Shown here piece by piece: positions 8,902 through 17,708 of a stretch of DNA of 64,000 bases. Origin of the DNA: Allohahella marinimesophila (GTDB lineage: Bacteria > Pseudomonadota > Gammaproteobacteria > Pseudomonadales > Oleiphilaceae); contig NZ_BAABBO010000001.1 of assembly GCF_039538005.1 (NCBI RefSeq), positions 620,001-684,000 of the forward strand, written 5' to 3'. The notes beneath the pieces are model-generated. The model was not told the origin of the DNA. It ran no database searches and worked only from the letters and a program-made list of their open reading frames with translations. The translations under genes were made by a program, and so were the position numbers. Numbering within the stretch: the first letter of the stretch is position 1; each line of letters opens with the position of its first letter.

Positions 8902-10089
8902 TTGGAATTTTTACTGCAGTACGGTCTGTTTCTGGCCAAGACGGTCACGCTGGTCGCAGCCTTCATCATCATTGTCGGCTCGATCGTCGCTATTAGCCAG
9001 CGCCAGAAGGACAAGCAGGATGGGCTCCTGCGCATCAAGAATCTCAACGACCGCTTTGACAGAATGCGGCGGGTGCTCGAGCACAAGATTCACGATGAGC
9101 TCTGGCTGAAATCGCGCGAAAAGATCGAGCAGAAGGCCGAGAAACTCGAATACAAGGCTCGAAAGAAGGAAGCCAAACTTGCCGAGAAGGCTGCACTCAA
9201 GGCCTTGCCGTCCAAAGCTGCCTCGGGTGAAAAACGTGGCGCGACCATAGAGCGTGACGCCTCAGGGAAGAGCGCTGACACTGCGAAGGCGACAGACACT
9301 GCTTTATCAAAGGAAGAAGCAGTTGACGATGATGGGCGTAAGCGTGTCTATGTGCTGGATTTCGATGGTGATATAAAAGCCTCCGAAGTCGACTCTCTGC
9401 GTGAGTCGATTACGGCCGTACTTACCCTGGCCCGTCCCACTGACGAAGTCGTTGTAAGGCTCGAAAGCCCAGGTGGCATGGTGCATAGCTATGGCCTGGC
9501 AGCATCGCAACTTGGTCGAATCAAGGCGCGCAATATTCCGCTGACGGTCTGCGTCGATAAGGTTGCGGCCAGCGGTGGCTATCTTATGGCCTGTCTGGCA
9601 GACAAGATCATTGCGGCGCCTTTCGCCATCATTGGCTCAATCGGCGTGGTCGCCCAGGTGCCGAACGTGCACAGGCTGCTGAAAAAGAATGACATCGATG
9701 TCGAGGTCCTCACGGCAGGTGAGTACAAGCGAACACTGACGATACTGGGCGAAAACACTGAGCAGGGCAGAGCGAAGTTCCTGGATGACCTGCACGAGAC
9801 CCATGTGCTGTTCAAGGAGTTCGTGTCCACGAACCGTCCGGTGGTCGATATCGAAGAGGTCAGCAAGGGCGAAATATGGTACGGGCAGCGCGCCATAGAC
9901 AAGAAGCTCATCGACGAAATACTGACCAGCGATGACTACCTGCAGGCTTCAGCGAAGGTTGCGGACGTATATCAGGTGAGCTATGAAGAGCCGAAGAATC
10001 TGGCGGAGAAGTTTGGTATAGCCGCCTCGGTCGCCATTGACCGTGGCTGGACCCGGCTTATGAGCCTGATGCATCAGCCGAAGATGTAA
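8902..10089 (+). CDS. sohB: SohB-type inner-membrane peptidase of family S49
   Basis: Serine peptidase related to signal peptide peptidase A that cleaves within or near the membrane. The 395-residue protein has an N-terminal membrane segment (FLAKTVTLVAAFIIIVGSIVA), a basic coiled region (residues 50-120), and an S49 domain. The nucleophile Ser is in VDKVAASGGYLMACLADKI and the general-base Lys is likely in GEYKRTLTILGENTEQGR, as in SohB/SppA proteins. The start is TTG at 8902 with AGGAAA at 8891-8896. It is convergent with the DUF934 gene. Confidence 0.93.
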   Translation: MEFLLQYGLFLAKTVTLVAAFIIIVGSIVAISQRQKDKQDGLLRIKNLNDRFDRMRRVLEHKIHDELWLKSREKIEQKAEKLEYKARKKEAKLAEKAALKALPSKAASGEKRGATIERDASGKSADTAKATDTALSKEEAVDDDGRKRVYVLDFDGDIKASEVDSLRESITAVLTLARPTDEVVVRLESPGGMVHSYGLAASQLGRIKARNIPLTVCVDKVAASGGYLMACLADKIIAAPFAIIGSIGVVAQVPNVHRLLKKNDIDVEVLTAGEYKRTLTILGENTEQGRAKFLDDLHETHVLFKEFVSTNRPVVDIEEVSKGEIWYGQRAIDKKLIDEILTSDDYLQASAKVADVYQVSYEEPKNLAEKFGIAASVAIDRGWTRLMSLMHQPKM

Positions 10090-10099
10090 ACGCCTGAAC

Positions 10100-10124
10100 C
10101 GTGGCAACTGCTAACGTTGCCACG
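10100..10124. terminator. Strong hairpin between convergent sohB and DUF934 genes
   Basis: CGTGGCAAC (10100-10108) pairs perfectly with GTTGCCACG (10116-10124) around a 7-nt loop, 11 bp after the sohB stop codon and 12 bp before the end of the opposite gene. No T-run follows on either side, so termination efficiency is uncertain, but the location between two converging genes suggests a shared 3' end structure. Confidence 0.5.
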
Positions 10125-10136
10125 ATCGGGCAGATA

Positions 10137-10721
10137 TCAGGCGCTGGCCGCGGGCCGATCTTCGATGCGGAACAGAGGCTCACTTCGATCGATGCTGCCC
10201 TGGTACTTCACGGAAAAGGCATTCAGTGCAGTCAGTGCGTCTTCCACGAGCTTGTCGGCCCGAAGCTCGAAGGCGTCGAAACCACAGCGGCGCATGAAGA
10301 ACAGCTGGTCGACCAGTACATCGCCAACTGCCCGTAACTCACCGGTAAAGCCAAAGCGGCTGCGCAGCAGATAGGCACTGGAGTAGCTCCTGCCATCCAC
10401 AAACTTCGGAAAGTGCAAGGCGATGAGCGGAAACTGCTGAGCACCTTTCCCAAGCGCTTCGACCTCATCGTCGCTGTCGAACCAGACGCCGAAATTGTCA
10501 GCGGTCAGACCAAGATCATGCTGAACTTGTGCGCCTTCCAGGCCGGCGGCGAGTGCGTCCTCCCAGTATACAAGTACCCCGTAGGCTGATTTCAACGCTT
10601 GCTCAACCTGTGACCCAAGCGCTTCAGGCGACAGGTCTTTTTCCAGCCGGCTCCACTCGTGATCGACCAGCTTCGCTTCAGAATGATCTGCGCGAACCGG
10701 TATCTTAATGAGATTTGGCAT
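10137..10721 (-). CDS. DUF934 protein, sulfite-reductase partner
   Basis: A 194-residue protein of family DUF934, found almost always next to the ferredoxin-type sulfite reductase gene and often annotated as an oxidoreductase probably involved in sulfite reduction. The core stretch FDSDDEVEALGKGAQQFPLI followed by FPKFVDGRSYSSAYLLRSRFG and GELRAVGDVLVDQLFFMRRCG is characteristic. Its biochemical role is not settled. The start at 10721 lies 17 bp inside the 3' end of cysI, so the two are very likely translated from one mRNA. Confidence 0.9.
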   Translation of the reverse strand: MPNLIKIPVRADHSEAKLVDHEWSRLEKDLSPEALGSQVEQALKSAYGVLVYWEDALAAGLEGAQVQHDLGLTADNFGVWFDSDDEVEALGKGAQQFPLIALHFPKFVDGRSYSSAYLLRSRFGFTGELRAVGDVLVDQLFFMRRCGFDAFELRADKLVEDALTALNAFSVKYQGSIDRSEPLFRIEDRPAASA

Positions 10722-12378
10722 AGATTCGCTCCTTGAATGGGTCTATTCCGAGGCGATTGTAAGTATCGACGAAGAGCTCTTCAGGCTGTCTGTGTTCGAC
10801 ATAGACGTCCACCAGTTTGCGCACGACCTGCGGAACATCCGAGCGAGCGAACGAAGGGCCGAGAATCTTCGCCAGCGCAGTCACCTTGCCAGCCTGGCCG
10901 CCAATCGAAATCTGGTACCACTCTTCGCCCTTCTTGTCGACGCCGAGAATGCCGATATGACCGACATGATGGTGGCCACAGGCGTTCATGCAGCCCGAAA
11001 TATTGATATCGAGGTCACCAAGGTCGTAGAGGAAGTCGAGGTCATCGAACTCCACCTGAATGGCCTCGGCCACTGGAATGGACTTCGCATTGGCCAGGGC
11101 GCAGTAGTCGCCGCCGGGGCAGCAGATGATATCCGCCAGCGTACCGAGCGTCGGTGTTGCGAAGCCAAGCGGCTTGATCTTCTCCCACAGCGTGAACAGT
11201 TGGTCTACCTTCACATCAGCCAGCACAATGTTCTGCTCATGTGTTACGCGGGCTTCGCCAAAGCTGTACTCGTCAGCAAGATCTGCGAGCGCGTCCAGCT
11301 GATGATCGCTGACATTGCCCGGTGGGATGCCAATCTTTTTCAGCGACATGGTGACGATGCGATAACCGGGGCGCTTGTGCGCGGCGGTATTGCGACGCAG
11401 CCAGTTTGCGAAATAGGTGTTCTCTGCGCACTGCTGTTTCAGGGTGTTTTCGAGATCATCGGCACGGCTGCCGAAATCTTCGTAAGCAGGGTCTACAAAG
11501 TAGCTCTGCACGCGCGCGAGCTCTTCGGCAGTGATACGGCCTTCACCATCCTTGAAATGTGCCCACTCGGCCTCGACCTTTTCAGCAAAGGTTTCAGGGC
11601 TCAGAGCCTTGACGAGTATCTTGATGCGCGCCTTGTACTTGTTGTCCCGGCGCCCATAGCGGTTATAGACCCGTAGAATAGCGTCGAGATAAGTCAGCAG
11701 GTCCAGCTCAGGCAGGAACTCCCGTATCACGGAGCCGATCATGGGCGTTCGGCCCAGGCCACCGCCGACCAGTATTCTGTAGCCGATCTCACCAGCGTCA
11801 TTACGAACCAGATGCACGCCGATGTCGTGGACCTGCGTCGCTGCACGATCGACTTCCGGGCAGGCATTGACGGCAATCTTGAACTTGCGCGGCAAAAAGG
11901 CGAACTCAGGATGGAAGGTCGACCACTGCCTGATGATCTCGCAGTATGGGCGTGGGTCGACGATCTCATCTGGCGTTACGCCAGCATACTGATCTGTGGT
12001 GGTGTTGCGAATACAATTACCACTGGTCTGGACCGCGTGCATCTGCACTTCGGCCAGCTCCGCCAGGATATCCGGCGAATCCTTGACTGTAGGCCAGTTC
12101 AGCTGGAGATTCTGTCGAGTGGTAAAGTGCGCAAAGCCCTTGTCGTAATTGCGGCTAACATGGGCCAGACGTCTGAGCTGCGCGCTGTTGAGCATGCCGT
12201 AAGGCACGGCAATACGCAGCATTGGCGCAAGACGCTGAACATAAAGGCCGTTCTGCAGGCGCAGCGGTAGAAACTCTTCTTCGCTGAGCTGGCCGTTCAG
12301 ATAGCGCCGGGTCTGGTCGCGGAACTGCTTCACGCGCTCTTCTATGATCACCTGATCGTGCTTATCGTATTGATACAT
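10705..12378 (-). CDS. cysI: Sulfite reductase (nitrite/sulfite reductase haemoprotein family)
   Basis: Catalyses six-electron reduction of sulfite to sulfide for cysteine synthesis. The 557-residue protein has the duplicated half-domains of the NiR/SiR family, with siroheme and [4Fe-4S] ligands in the C-terminal half: Cys residues in IICCPGGDYCALANAKS and in ISGCMNACGHHHVGHIG. Residues NWLRRNTAAHKRPGYRI mark the second ferredoxin-like half. The short form without a flavoprotein partner nearby and with DUF934 downstream indicates the ferredoxin-dependent type used by Pseudomonas. A -10-like TATACT is at 12410-12415 on the minus strand, but no good -35 is seen, which would fit an activator-dependent promoter (inference). 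Confidence 0.93.
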   Translation of the reverse strand: MYQYDKHDQVIIEERVKQFRDQTRRYLNGQLSEEEFLPLRLQNGLYVQRLAPMLRIAVPYGMLNSAQLRRLAHVSRNYDKGFAHFTTRQNLQLNWPTVKDSPDILAELAEVQMHAVQTSGNCIRNTTTDQYAGVTPDEIVDPRPYCEIIRQWSTFHPEFAFLPRKFKIAVNACPEVDRAATQVHDIGVHLVRNDAGEIGYRILVGGGLGRTPMIGSVIREFLPELDLLTYLDAILRVYNRYGRRDNKYKARIKILVKALSPETFAEKVEAEWAHFKDGEGRITAEELARVQSYFVDPAYEDFGSRADDLENTLKQQCAENTYFANWLRRNTAAHKRPGYRIVTMSLKKIGIPPGNVSDHQLDALADLADEYSFGEARVTHEQNIVLADVKVDQLFTLWEKIKPLGFATPTLGTLADIICCPGGDYCALANAKSIPVAEAIQVEFDDLDFLYDLGDLDINISGCMNACGHHHVGHIGILGVDKKGEEWYQISIGGQAGKVTALAKILGPSFARSDVPQVVRKLVDVYVEHRQPEELFVDTYNRLGIDPFKERIYAKSH

Positions 12379-12554
12379 AAGTCTCGTGCCAGAAAAAAAT
12401 TCGTGTCATAGTATACCTGTTTTAAACCTGATTGGCTCCTTCTTCGCCATTTTCGCGGCTGGATTCGTGGGTCAATTAAGCGGGACTACTGGCCTCGGCT
12501 GAACTGATTTCCGTGAATTTACAAGAACAAACTATTATCAATCAGGGAGATATT

Positions 12555-12824
12555 GTGGAACCGAAACATTCTCGTCACTACGGGCCGGCGAAAGAAGCTT
12601 TCGCCAATGACGCCGCACGTCATCAGCAAAATAATGCAGCCAATACCGCATCTGCAGCGGGTCATGGCAACGACCACCACGGCGATATCGATCATGAGTC
12701 GCAGGATATACTCAGCAAGTACGACGGCACTGATACCAGCGACAGCAAGGCTGATGCCTTTGCAGCCTTCATGCTGATTCTGTGCATTGCCGGTGGCATG
12801 CTGCTCTGGGTATCTACCCGCTAG
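12555..12824 (+). CDS. Small His-rich protein with C-terminal membrane segment, unknown function
   Basis: A small protein of about 89 residues. It has a polar N-terminal part rich in His, Asn and Asp (AGHGNDHHGDIDHESQD) and a C-terminal hydrophobic segment (AFMLILCIAGGMLLWVST), so it is probably tail-anchored in the inner membrane. The frame opens at a GTG at 12513, but GTG at 12555 is preferred because AGGGAG (12544-12549) is at correct spacing. I do not recognise the family. It is transcribed from the opposite strand to cysI and converges with the DUF2970 gene. Confidence 0.65.
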   Translation: MEPKHSRHYGPAKEAFANDAARHQQNNAANTASAAGHGNDHHGDIDHESQDILSKYDGTDTSDSKADAFAAFMLILCIAGGMLLWVSTR

Positions 12825-12869
12825 CCCAGGCACTCCTATCGATGACAGGCGCTGGCCGGACGAAGTGCA

Positions 12870-13139
12870 TCAGTCCGGCAGCACCATGCTGACGACGACC
12901 ACAAGCGTCACCACGAACAGTATGCCGAACAGGACCCCGCCAATGATGAAGGGCAGGGGCGAACGCTGACTGAAGTCACGTTCGCGGGCTTTGCTGCTCT
13001 GCACGCCGAAGGCGGCTGCAAAGATGCTGCCGATCAGGCTCAGCATTGATAGTCCGCTCGTCTCTTCTGGCTGCTTTTCGGCCTTACTGCCAGCGACGGT
13101 GTCGTCACTGGATCTATTCTCTGTCTCCGCTGACTTCAT
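12870..13139 (-). CDS. DUF2970 small membrane protein
   Basis: About 89 residues from ATG at 13139. The DUF2970 core is visible: SLIGSIFAAAFGVQSSKARE followed by RDFSQRSPLPFIIGGVLFG and one membrane helix (GVLFGILFVVTLVVVVSMVL). The N-terminal half is acidic and polar and probably disordered. The frame is open to a TTG at 13166 inside metH, but the ATG is preferred, with GAGG about 10 bp upstream. It follows metH by 10 bp on the same strand and may be cotranscribed. The function of the family is unknown. Confidence 0.82.
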   Translation of the reverse strand: MKSAETENRSSDDTVAGSKAEKQPEETSGLSMLSLIGSIFAAAFGVQSSKARERDFSQRSPLPFIIGGVLFGILFVVTLVVVVSMVLPD

Positions 13140-13149
13140 ATTGTCTGCC

Positions 13150-16100
13150 TCAGGTGTCGTAGCCAAGGCTCGAGCCCATCCAGCGTTCTATTTCCTGCAC
13201 TGACATGCCCTTGCGCTCGGCGTAGGTATTCACCTGGTCCTTCTGCAATTTGCCCACATTGAAATATTTTGACTCAGGGTGCGAGAAGTACCAGCCACTC
13301 ACAGCTGCCGCCGGATACATGGCAAAGCTTTCAGTCAGCCGCAGCCCGATCTTCTGATCGACATCAAGAATGCGGAACAGCTTCGCCTTTTCGGTATGGT
13401 CGGGGCAGGCCGGGTAACCAGGCGCCGGACGTATGCCCTGATAACGCTCCTTGATCAGGGCCGTATTGTCGAGTGTCTCGTCCTCGGCATAGCCCCAGAA
13501 CTCCTTCCGGACGCGTTCGTGCATACGCTCGGCCAGCGCTTCTGCCAGCCGGTCCGCCAGCGCCTTGACCATAATGCTGTTGTAGTCATCGTTCTTCGCT
13601 TCGAACTGCTTCGACAGTTCTTCCGCGCCAATGCCTGCGGTGACGGCAAAGCCACCCATGTAGTCCTGTACGCCAGAGTCGGCTGGCGCAACGTAATCAG
13701 CCAGGCTGAGGCACTGGGACTGTGAAGAGGTCTTTCCCGAGCGGTTGCGCTCGGTCTGCTGACGGAGATGCTCGAGCGTGATGTCGCCCTCTTCAGCCGT
13801 GTCGATGGTGACCGAATCTGGTCCGGTGCGCGTGGCGGGCCAGAAACCTATCACGGCCTTCGCCTCCAGCAGCTGTTCGTCGATGATCCGGCGGAGCATG
13901 GCCTGGGCATCCTTGAACAGCTGCGTCGCGGCCTCACCGACGACCTTGTCTTCCAGAATTTTCGGGTATTTCCCAACCAGTTCCCACGAAATGAAGAATG
14001 GCGTCCAGTCGATATAGTCGACCAGCTCCTCGAGAGGATAGTTATCGAAGACCTTCAGGCCAGTAAATGTCGGTTTCGGCGGCTGGTAGCTCGAAAAATC
14101 CAGCTTCAGACCACGCTTGACGGCTTCTGGGTAAGGCACGCTGACCTGGGCGGGCTCGCGCTGACTACGACGCACGCGCACGTCCTCGTATTCGCTCTTG
14201 ATGCTGGCGACATACTCGTCCTTCTGCGTCTCGCTGATCAGTTTGGTGGCTACGCTCACCGATCGTGACGCGTCGGTGACGTACACCACCGCATCATTAC
14301 TGTAACGCGGCTCGATCTTGACCGCTGTATGTGCCTTCGATGTCGTCGCACCGCCGATCATGAGTGGGATCTGGAAGTCCAGACGCTGCATTTCCTTGGC
14401 AACATGTACCATTTCATCGAGGGAAGGCGTGATCAGTCCCGAGAGGCCGATAATGTCCACCTTTTCCTTGCGGGCGGTGTCCAGAATCTTTTCTGCCGAG
14501 ACCATGACGCCGAGGTCGATGACTTCGTAGTTGTTGCACTGCAGCACTACCCCGACGATGTTCTTGCCGATATCGTGGACGTCACCCTTGACCGTGGCCA
14601 TCAGGATCTTTCCCTTGGCCTTGCTCTTGCCGGTTTTCTCGGCCTCGATAAAGGGGATGAGATGGGCCACTGACTGCTTCATGACCCGGGCACTCTTGAC
14701 GACCTGGGGCAGGAACATCTTGCCGGATCCGAATAGGTCGCCTACCACGTTCATACCGGCCATCAGTGGGCCTTCGATGACGTCTATTGGCCGTTTGGCT
14801 TCCAGTCTGGCGGCCTCGGTATCTTCGATAATGAAGGCATTGATGCCTTTCACCAGTGCGTGTTCAAGCCGCTTCGTCACAGGCCAGTCGCGCCATTCGA
14901 GCTTTTCGGCTTCGGCGACTTCGCCAGTGCCCTTATAGCTCTCGGCTTTCTCGAGCAGCGCTTCCGTGCCGCCCTCGTGCTTGTTGAGCACGACATCTTC
15001 GACAAGATCCTTCAGATCGGCGGGGATGTCGTCATACACCTCGAGCTGTGCCGGGTTGACGATGCCCATGTTCATGCCGTTATTGATGGCGTGATACAGG
15101 AACACCGAGTGAATGGCCTCACGTACGCGATCGTTGCCGCGGAAGGAAAATGAGACGTTACTGACGCCGCCGGAAATATTGGCGTGGGGCAGGTTGTCAG
15201 TGATCCAGCGGCAGGCTTCGATGAAGTCGACGGCATAATTGTTATGCTCATCAATGCCGGTCGCAATGGCAAAGATGTTCGGATCAAAAATGATGTCCTG
15301 CGGCGGAAAGCCGATGCCGGTCAGCACGTCGTAGCTGCGCTTGCAGATCTCGGTCTTGCGCTTGAAGGTATCCGCCTGACCGTCTTCATCGAAGGCCATG
15401 ACAACGACAGCTGCACCATAGCGCATGCACAGCTTCGCCTTGTGGATAAACTCTGTCTCACCTTCCTTGAGGCTGATCGAGTTGACCACAGCCTTGCCCT
15501 GAATGCAGCGCAGGCCGGCCTCGATGACTTCCCACTTCGACGAATCGACCATGATCGGGACTCGCGAGATGTCAGGCTCTGCTGCCAGCAGGTTCAGGAA
15601 CTTGGGCAAGACCTCGACGGCGTCGAGCATGCCCTCGTCCATGTTGATGTCGATGATCTGGGCGCCGTTGACGACCTGGTCCAGCGCGACATCGAGCGCT
15701 TCCTCATACTGTTCTTCCTTGATCAATCGCAGGAAGCGCCGCGAACCAGTCACGTTGGTTCGTTCCCCGACGTTGACGAAGCGGATGTTGTCGGTAAGTA
15801 CAAAGGCTTCCAGACCGGAAAGCCTGAGCCTTGGCTCGAGCTCGGGAATCTGTCGAGGCTTGTATTTGGCAACAGCTTTGGCAATCGCCTCGATATGCGA
15901 CGGCATGGATCCGCAACAGCCACCGATGATATTGACGAAACCATCACGGGCGAAGCCTTCGACAATCTCGGCCATCTGTTCGGGTGTCTGGTCATATTCG
16001 CCGAATTCGTTTGGCAGTCCGGCGTTCGGGTGCGCGCTGACGAAACAGTCCGCCTTGTTGGACAGTTCTTCCACATGAGGGCGCAGCGCGTCTGCACCAA

Positions 16101-16890
16101 GCGCACAGTTCAGCCCGATGCTCAAGGGTCGGGCGTGCGACATGGAAATCCAGAACGCTTCGGTGGTCTGCCCCGATAGGGTACGGCCGGAAGCATCGGT
16201 AATCGTGCCAGAGATCATGACCGGCAGTTCGATGTCGTTATCTATGAAGAACTGCTGAACTGCGAAGATGCAGGCCTTCGCATTGAGCGTATCGAATATG
16301 GTCTCGATCATGATGATGTCGGCGCCACCATCGAGCAGGCCTTTCATCGACTCATAATAGTTGTCCACCAGGCCCTGGAAGGTAATGTTCCGGAAACCTG
16401 GATCGTTGACGTCTGGCGATAGCGAGGCGGTGCGTGAAGTCGGGCCGAGCACGCCCGCGACAAAGCGCGGCTTGTCTGGGGTTTCTGCAGTTTTCGCATC
16501 AGCCGCCGCTTTGGCGACTTTAGCAGCGGCCAGATTCAGGTCATAGACGATATGTTCGAGACCATACTCACCCTGTGAAACCCGGGTGGCGTTGAAGCTG
16601 TTGGTCTCGATGATGTCCGCGCCGGCATCCAGATAGGCCTTGTGGATCTCTTCGATCAAGGCTGGGCGCGTCATGCACAGCAGATCGTTGTTGCCTTTCA
16701 GATCCGAAGGATGATCGCTGAACACGTCGCCGCGATAGTCCTCTTCTTCCAGGCCATAGCTCTGAATCATCGTGCCCATCGCGCCATCGAGTACCATGAT
16801 CCGCTCGGCGAGTATGCTGTCGAGTTTGATCCAGGCGGCGGTTTTTTTGCGGCCGGTGTTCTGCGTGTCGGGACGTGTGCTTGAGGTCAT
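13150..16890 (-). CDS. metH: Cobalamin-dependent methionine synthase
   Basis: Transfers a methyl group from 5-methyltetrahydrofolate to homocysteine through methylcobalamin. The 1246-residue protein has all four modules: homocysteine-binding barrel (residues about 25-340, zinc Cys pair in IIGGCCGSMPSHI), pterin-binding barrel (about 370-640, with VNVGERTNVTGSRRF), the cap and B12-binding domains (about 660-900, with cobalamin-ligand motif GDVHDIGKNIVG), and the reactivation domain binding SAM (about 920-1246, with PAPGYPACPDHTEK). It is full length. The upstream region to nfuA (16891-17103) shows no recognisable B12 riboswitch. Confidence 0.98.
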   Translation of the reverse strand: MTSSTRPDTQNTGRKKTAAWIKLDSILAERIMVLDGAMGTMIQSYGLEEEDYRGDVFSDHPSDLKGNNDLLCMTRPALIEEIHKAYLDAGADIIETNSFNATRVSQGEYGLEHIVYDLNLAAAKVAKAAADAKTAETPDKPRFVAGVLGPTSRTASLSPDVNDPGFRNITFQGLVDNYYESMKGLLDGGADIIMIETIFDTLNAKACIFAVQQFFIDNDIELPVMISGTITDASGRTLSGQTTEAFWISMSHARPLSIGLNCALGADALRPHVEELSNKADCFVSAHPNAGLPNEFGEYDQTPEQMAEIVEGFARDGFVNIIGGCCGSMPSHIEAIAKAVAKYKPRQIPELEPRLRLSGLEAFVLTDNIRFVNVGERTNVTGSRRFLRLIKEEQYEEALDVALDQVVNGAQIIDINMDEGMLDAVEVLPKFLNLLAAEPDISRVPIMVDSSKWEVIEAGLRCIQGKAVVNSISLKEGETEFIHKAKLCMRYGAAVVVMAFDEDGQADTFKRKTEICKRSYDVLTGIGFPPQDIIFDPNIFAIATGIDEHNNYAVDFIEACRWITDNLPHANISGGVSNVSFSFRGNDRVREAIHSVFLYHAINNGMNMGIVNPAQLEVYDDIPADLKDLVEDVVLNKHEGGTEALLEKAESYKGTGEVAEAEKLEWRDWPVTKRLEHALVKGINAFIIEDTEAARLEAKRPIDVIEGPLMAGMNVVGDLFGSGKMFLPQVVKSARVMKQSVAHLIPFIEAEKTGKSKAKGKILMATVKGDVHDIGKNIVGVVLQCNNYEVIDLGVMVSAEKILDTARKEKVDIIGLSGLITPSLDEMVHVAKEMQRLDFQIPLMIGGATTSKAHTAVKIEPRYSNDAVVYVTDASRSVSVATKLISETQKDEYVASIKSEYEDVRVRRSQREPAQVSVPYPEAVKRGLKLDFSSYQPPKPTFTGLKVFDNYPLEELVDYIDWTPFFISWELVGKYPKILEDKVVGEAATQLFKDAQAMLRRIIDEQLLEAKAVIGFWPATRTGPDSVTIDTAEEGDITLEHLRQQTERNRSGKTSSQSQCLSLADYVAPADSGVQDYMGGFAVTAGIGAEELSKQFEAKNDDYNSIMVKALADRLAEALAERMHERVRKEFWGYAEDETLDNTALIKERYQGIRPAPGYPACPDHTEKAKLFRILDVDQKIGLRLTESFAMYPAAAVSGWYFSHPESKYFNVGKLQKDQVNTYAERKGMSVQEIERWMGSSLGYDT

Positions 16891-17103
16891 AGGCTATGGG
16901 CTGCTGATCGTGAGACGAATTAAAGAACGCTGCATGATACCAGAACCTGCTGCGAAATCCGTGCTTTCTGCTCTCAAAGCCTTGCAGCGTGGTACAATTG
17001 CCCACATGTAATACCTGGTCGGCGTTTGCTGCCTTCTTTGCACGCAGCGAAGCGGTTAGACTGACTATTCATTTCAATACGGTTTGAGGGCCATTCCTGC
17101 ATC

Positions 17104-17685
17104 ATGGTAACTATCAGCGAGAGCGCACAAGAGTACCTGGGTCAGTTGCTGAAAAAGCAGGATGTCGAGGGCATGGCGGTTCGCGTCTTTGTCACGCAAC
17201 CTGGCACGCGTCAGGCAGAAACCTGCCTTGCCTACTGCAAACCAGAAGAAGTCATCGAGACGGATGAAAAGGTGCCGCTCGAACATTTCATGTTGTATCT
17301 CGATACGCCAAGCCTGCCGTATCTTGAAGATGCGGTGGTCGATTTCAATACCGAACGCTTTGGTGGTCAGCTCACCATCAAGGCGCCGAACGCCAAGGCG
17401 CCCAGGGTCGGCGCCGATGCCCCACTGGCCGATCGCATCAATTACATCCTTTATTCGGAAATCAATCCAGGCCTGGCCTCCCATGGCGGGGAAGTCAGCC
17501 TGGTCGAGGTGACCGAAGACAAAGTGGCGGTGCTGAAATTTGGCGGTGGTTGCCAGGGTTGCTCAGCAGTGGATATCACCTTGAAGAGTGGCGTTGAGAA
17601 AACGCTCAAGGAGCAGGTGCCCGAGCTGGCCGCTGTTCGCGACGTCACGGATCACAGCGAAACGGCAAACGCCTACTACAAGTAG
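17104..17685 (+). CDS. nfuA: Fe-S cluster carrier protein NfuA
   Basis: Carries [4Fe-4S] clusters to apoproteins. The 193-residue protein has an A-type-like N-terminal domain (residues 1-90, without the usual cysteines) and a C-terminal Nfu domain with the cluster-binding CxxC in KFGGGCQGCSAVDITLK. Length and order match E. coli NfuA. ATG at 17104. It is divergent from metH with about 210 bp between them and convergent with the TrpD2-like gene. Confidence 0.96.
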   Translation: MVTISESAQEYLGQLLKKQDVEGMAVRVFVTQPGTRQAETCLAYCKPEEVIETDEKVPLEHFMLYLDTPSLPYLEDAVVDFNTERFGGQLTIKAPNAKAPRVGADAPLADRINYILYSEINPGLASHGGEVSLVEVTEDKVAVLKFGGGCQGCSAVDITLKSGVEKTLKEQVPELAAVRDVTDHSETANAYYK

Positions 17686-17708
17686 GCCTTGGTGTCTTAC
17701 ATCAGTGA

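Noticed and set aside
10708..11676. 322-codon open frame antisense to cysI
   Set aside because: Antisense shadow of a well-conserved gene; no protein family features.
12855..12879. GCCGGAC/GTCCGGC hairpin at the end of the DUF2970 gene
   Set aside because: 7-bp stem with 11-nt loop, lacks a T-run and partly lies in coding sequence; too weak to call a terminator.
15184..16179. 331-codon open frame antisense to metH
   Set aside because: Lies fully inside metH, which has complete conserved domains; it is a shadow caused by codon use.
16891..17103. Possible cobalamin riboswitch before metH
   Set aside because: No B12-box-like sequence or characteristic structure was recognised.
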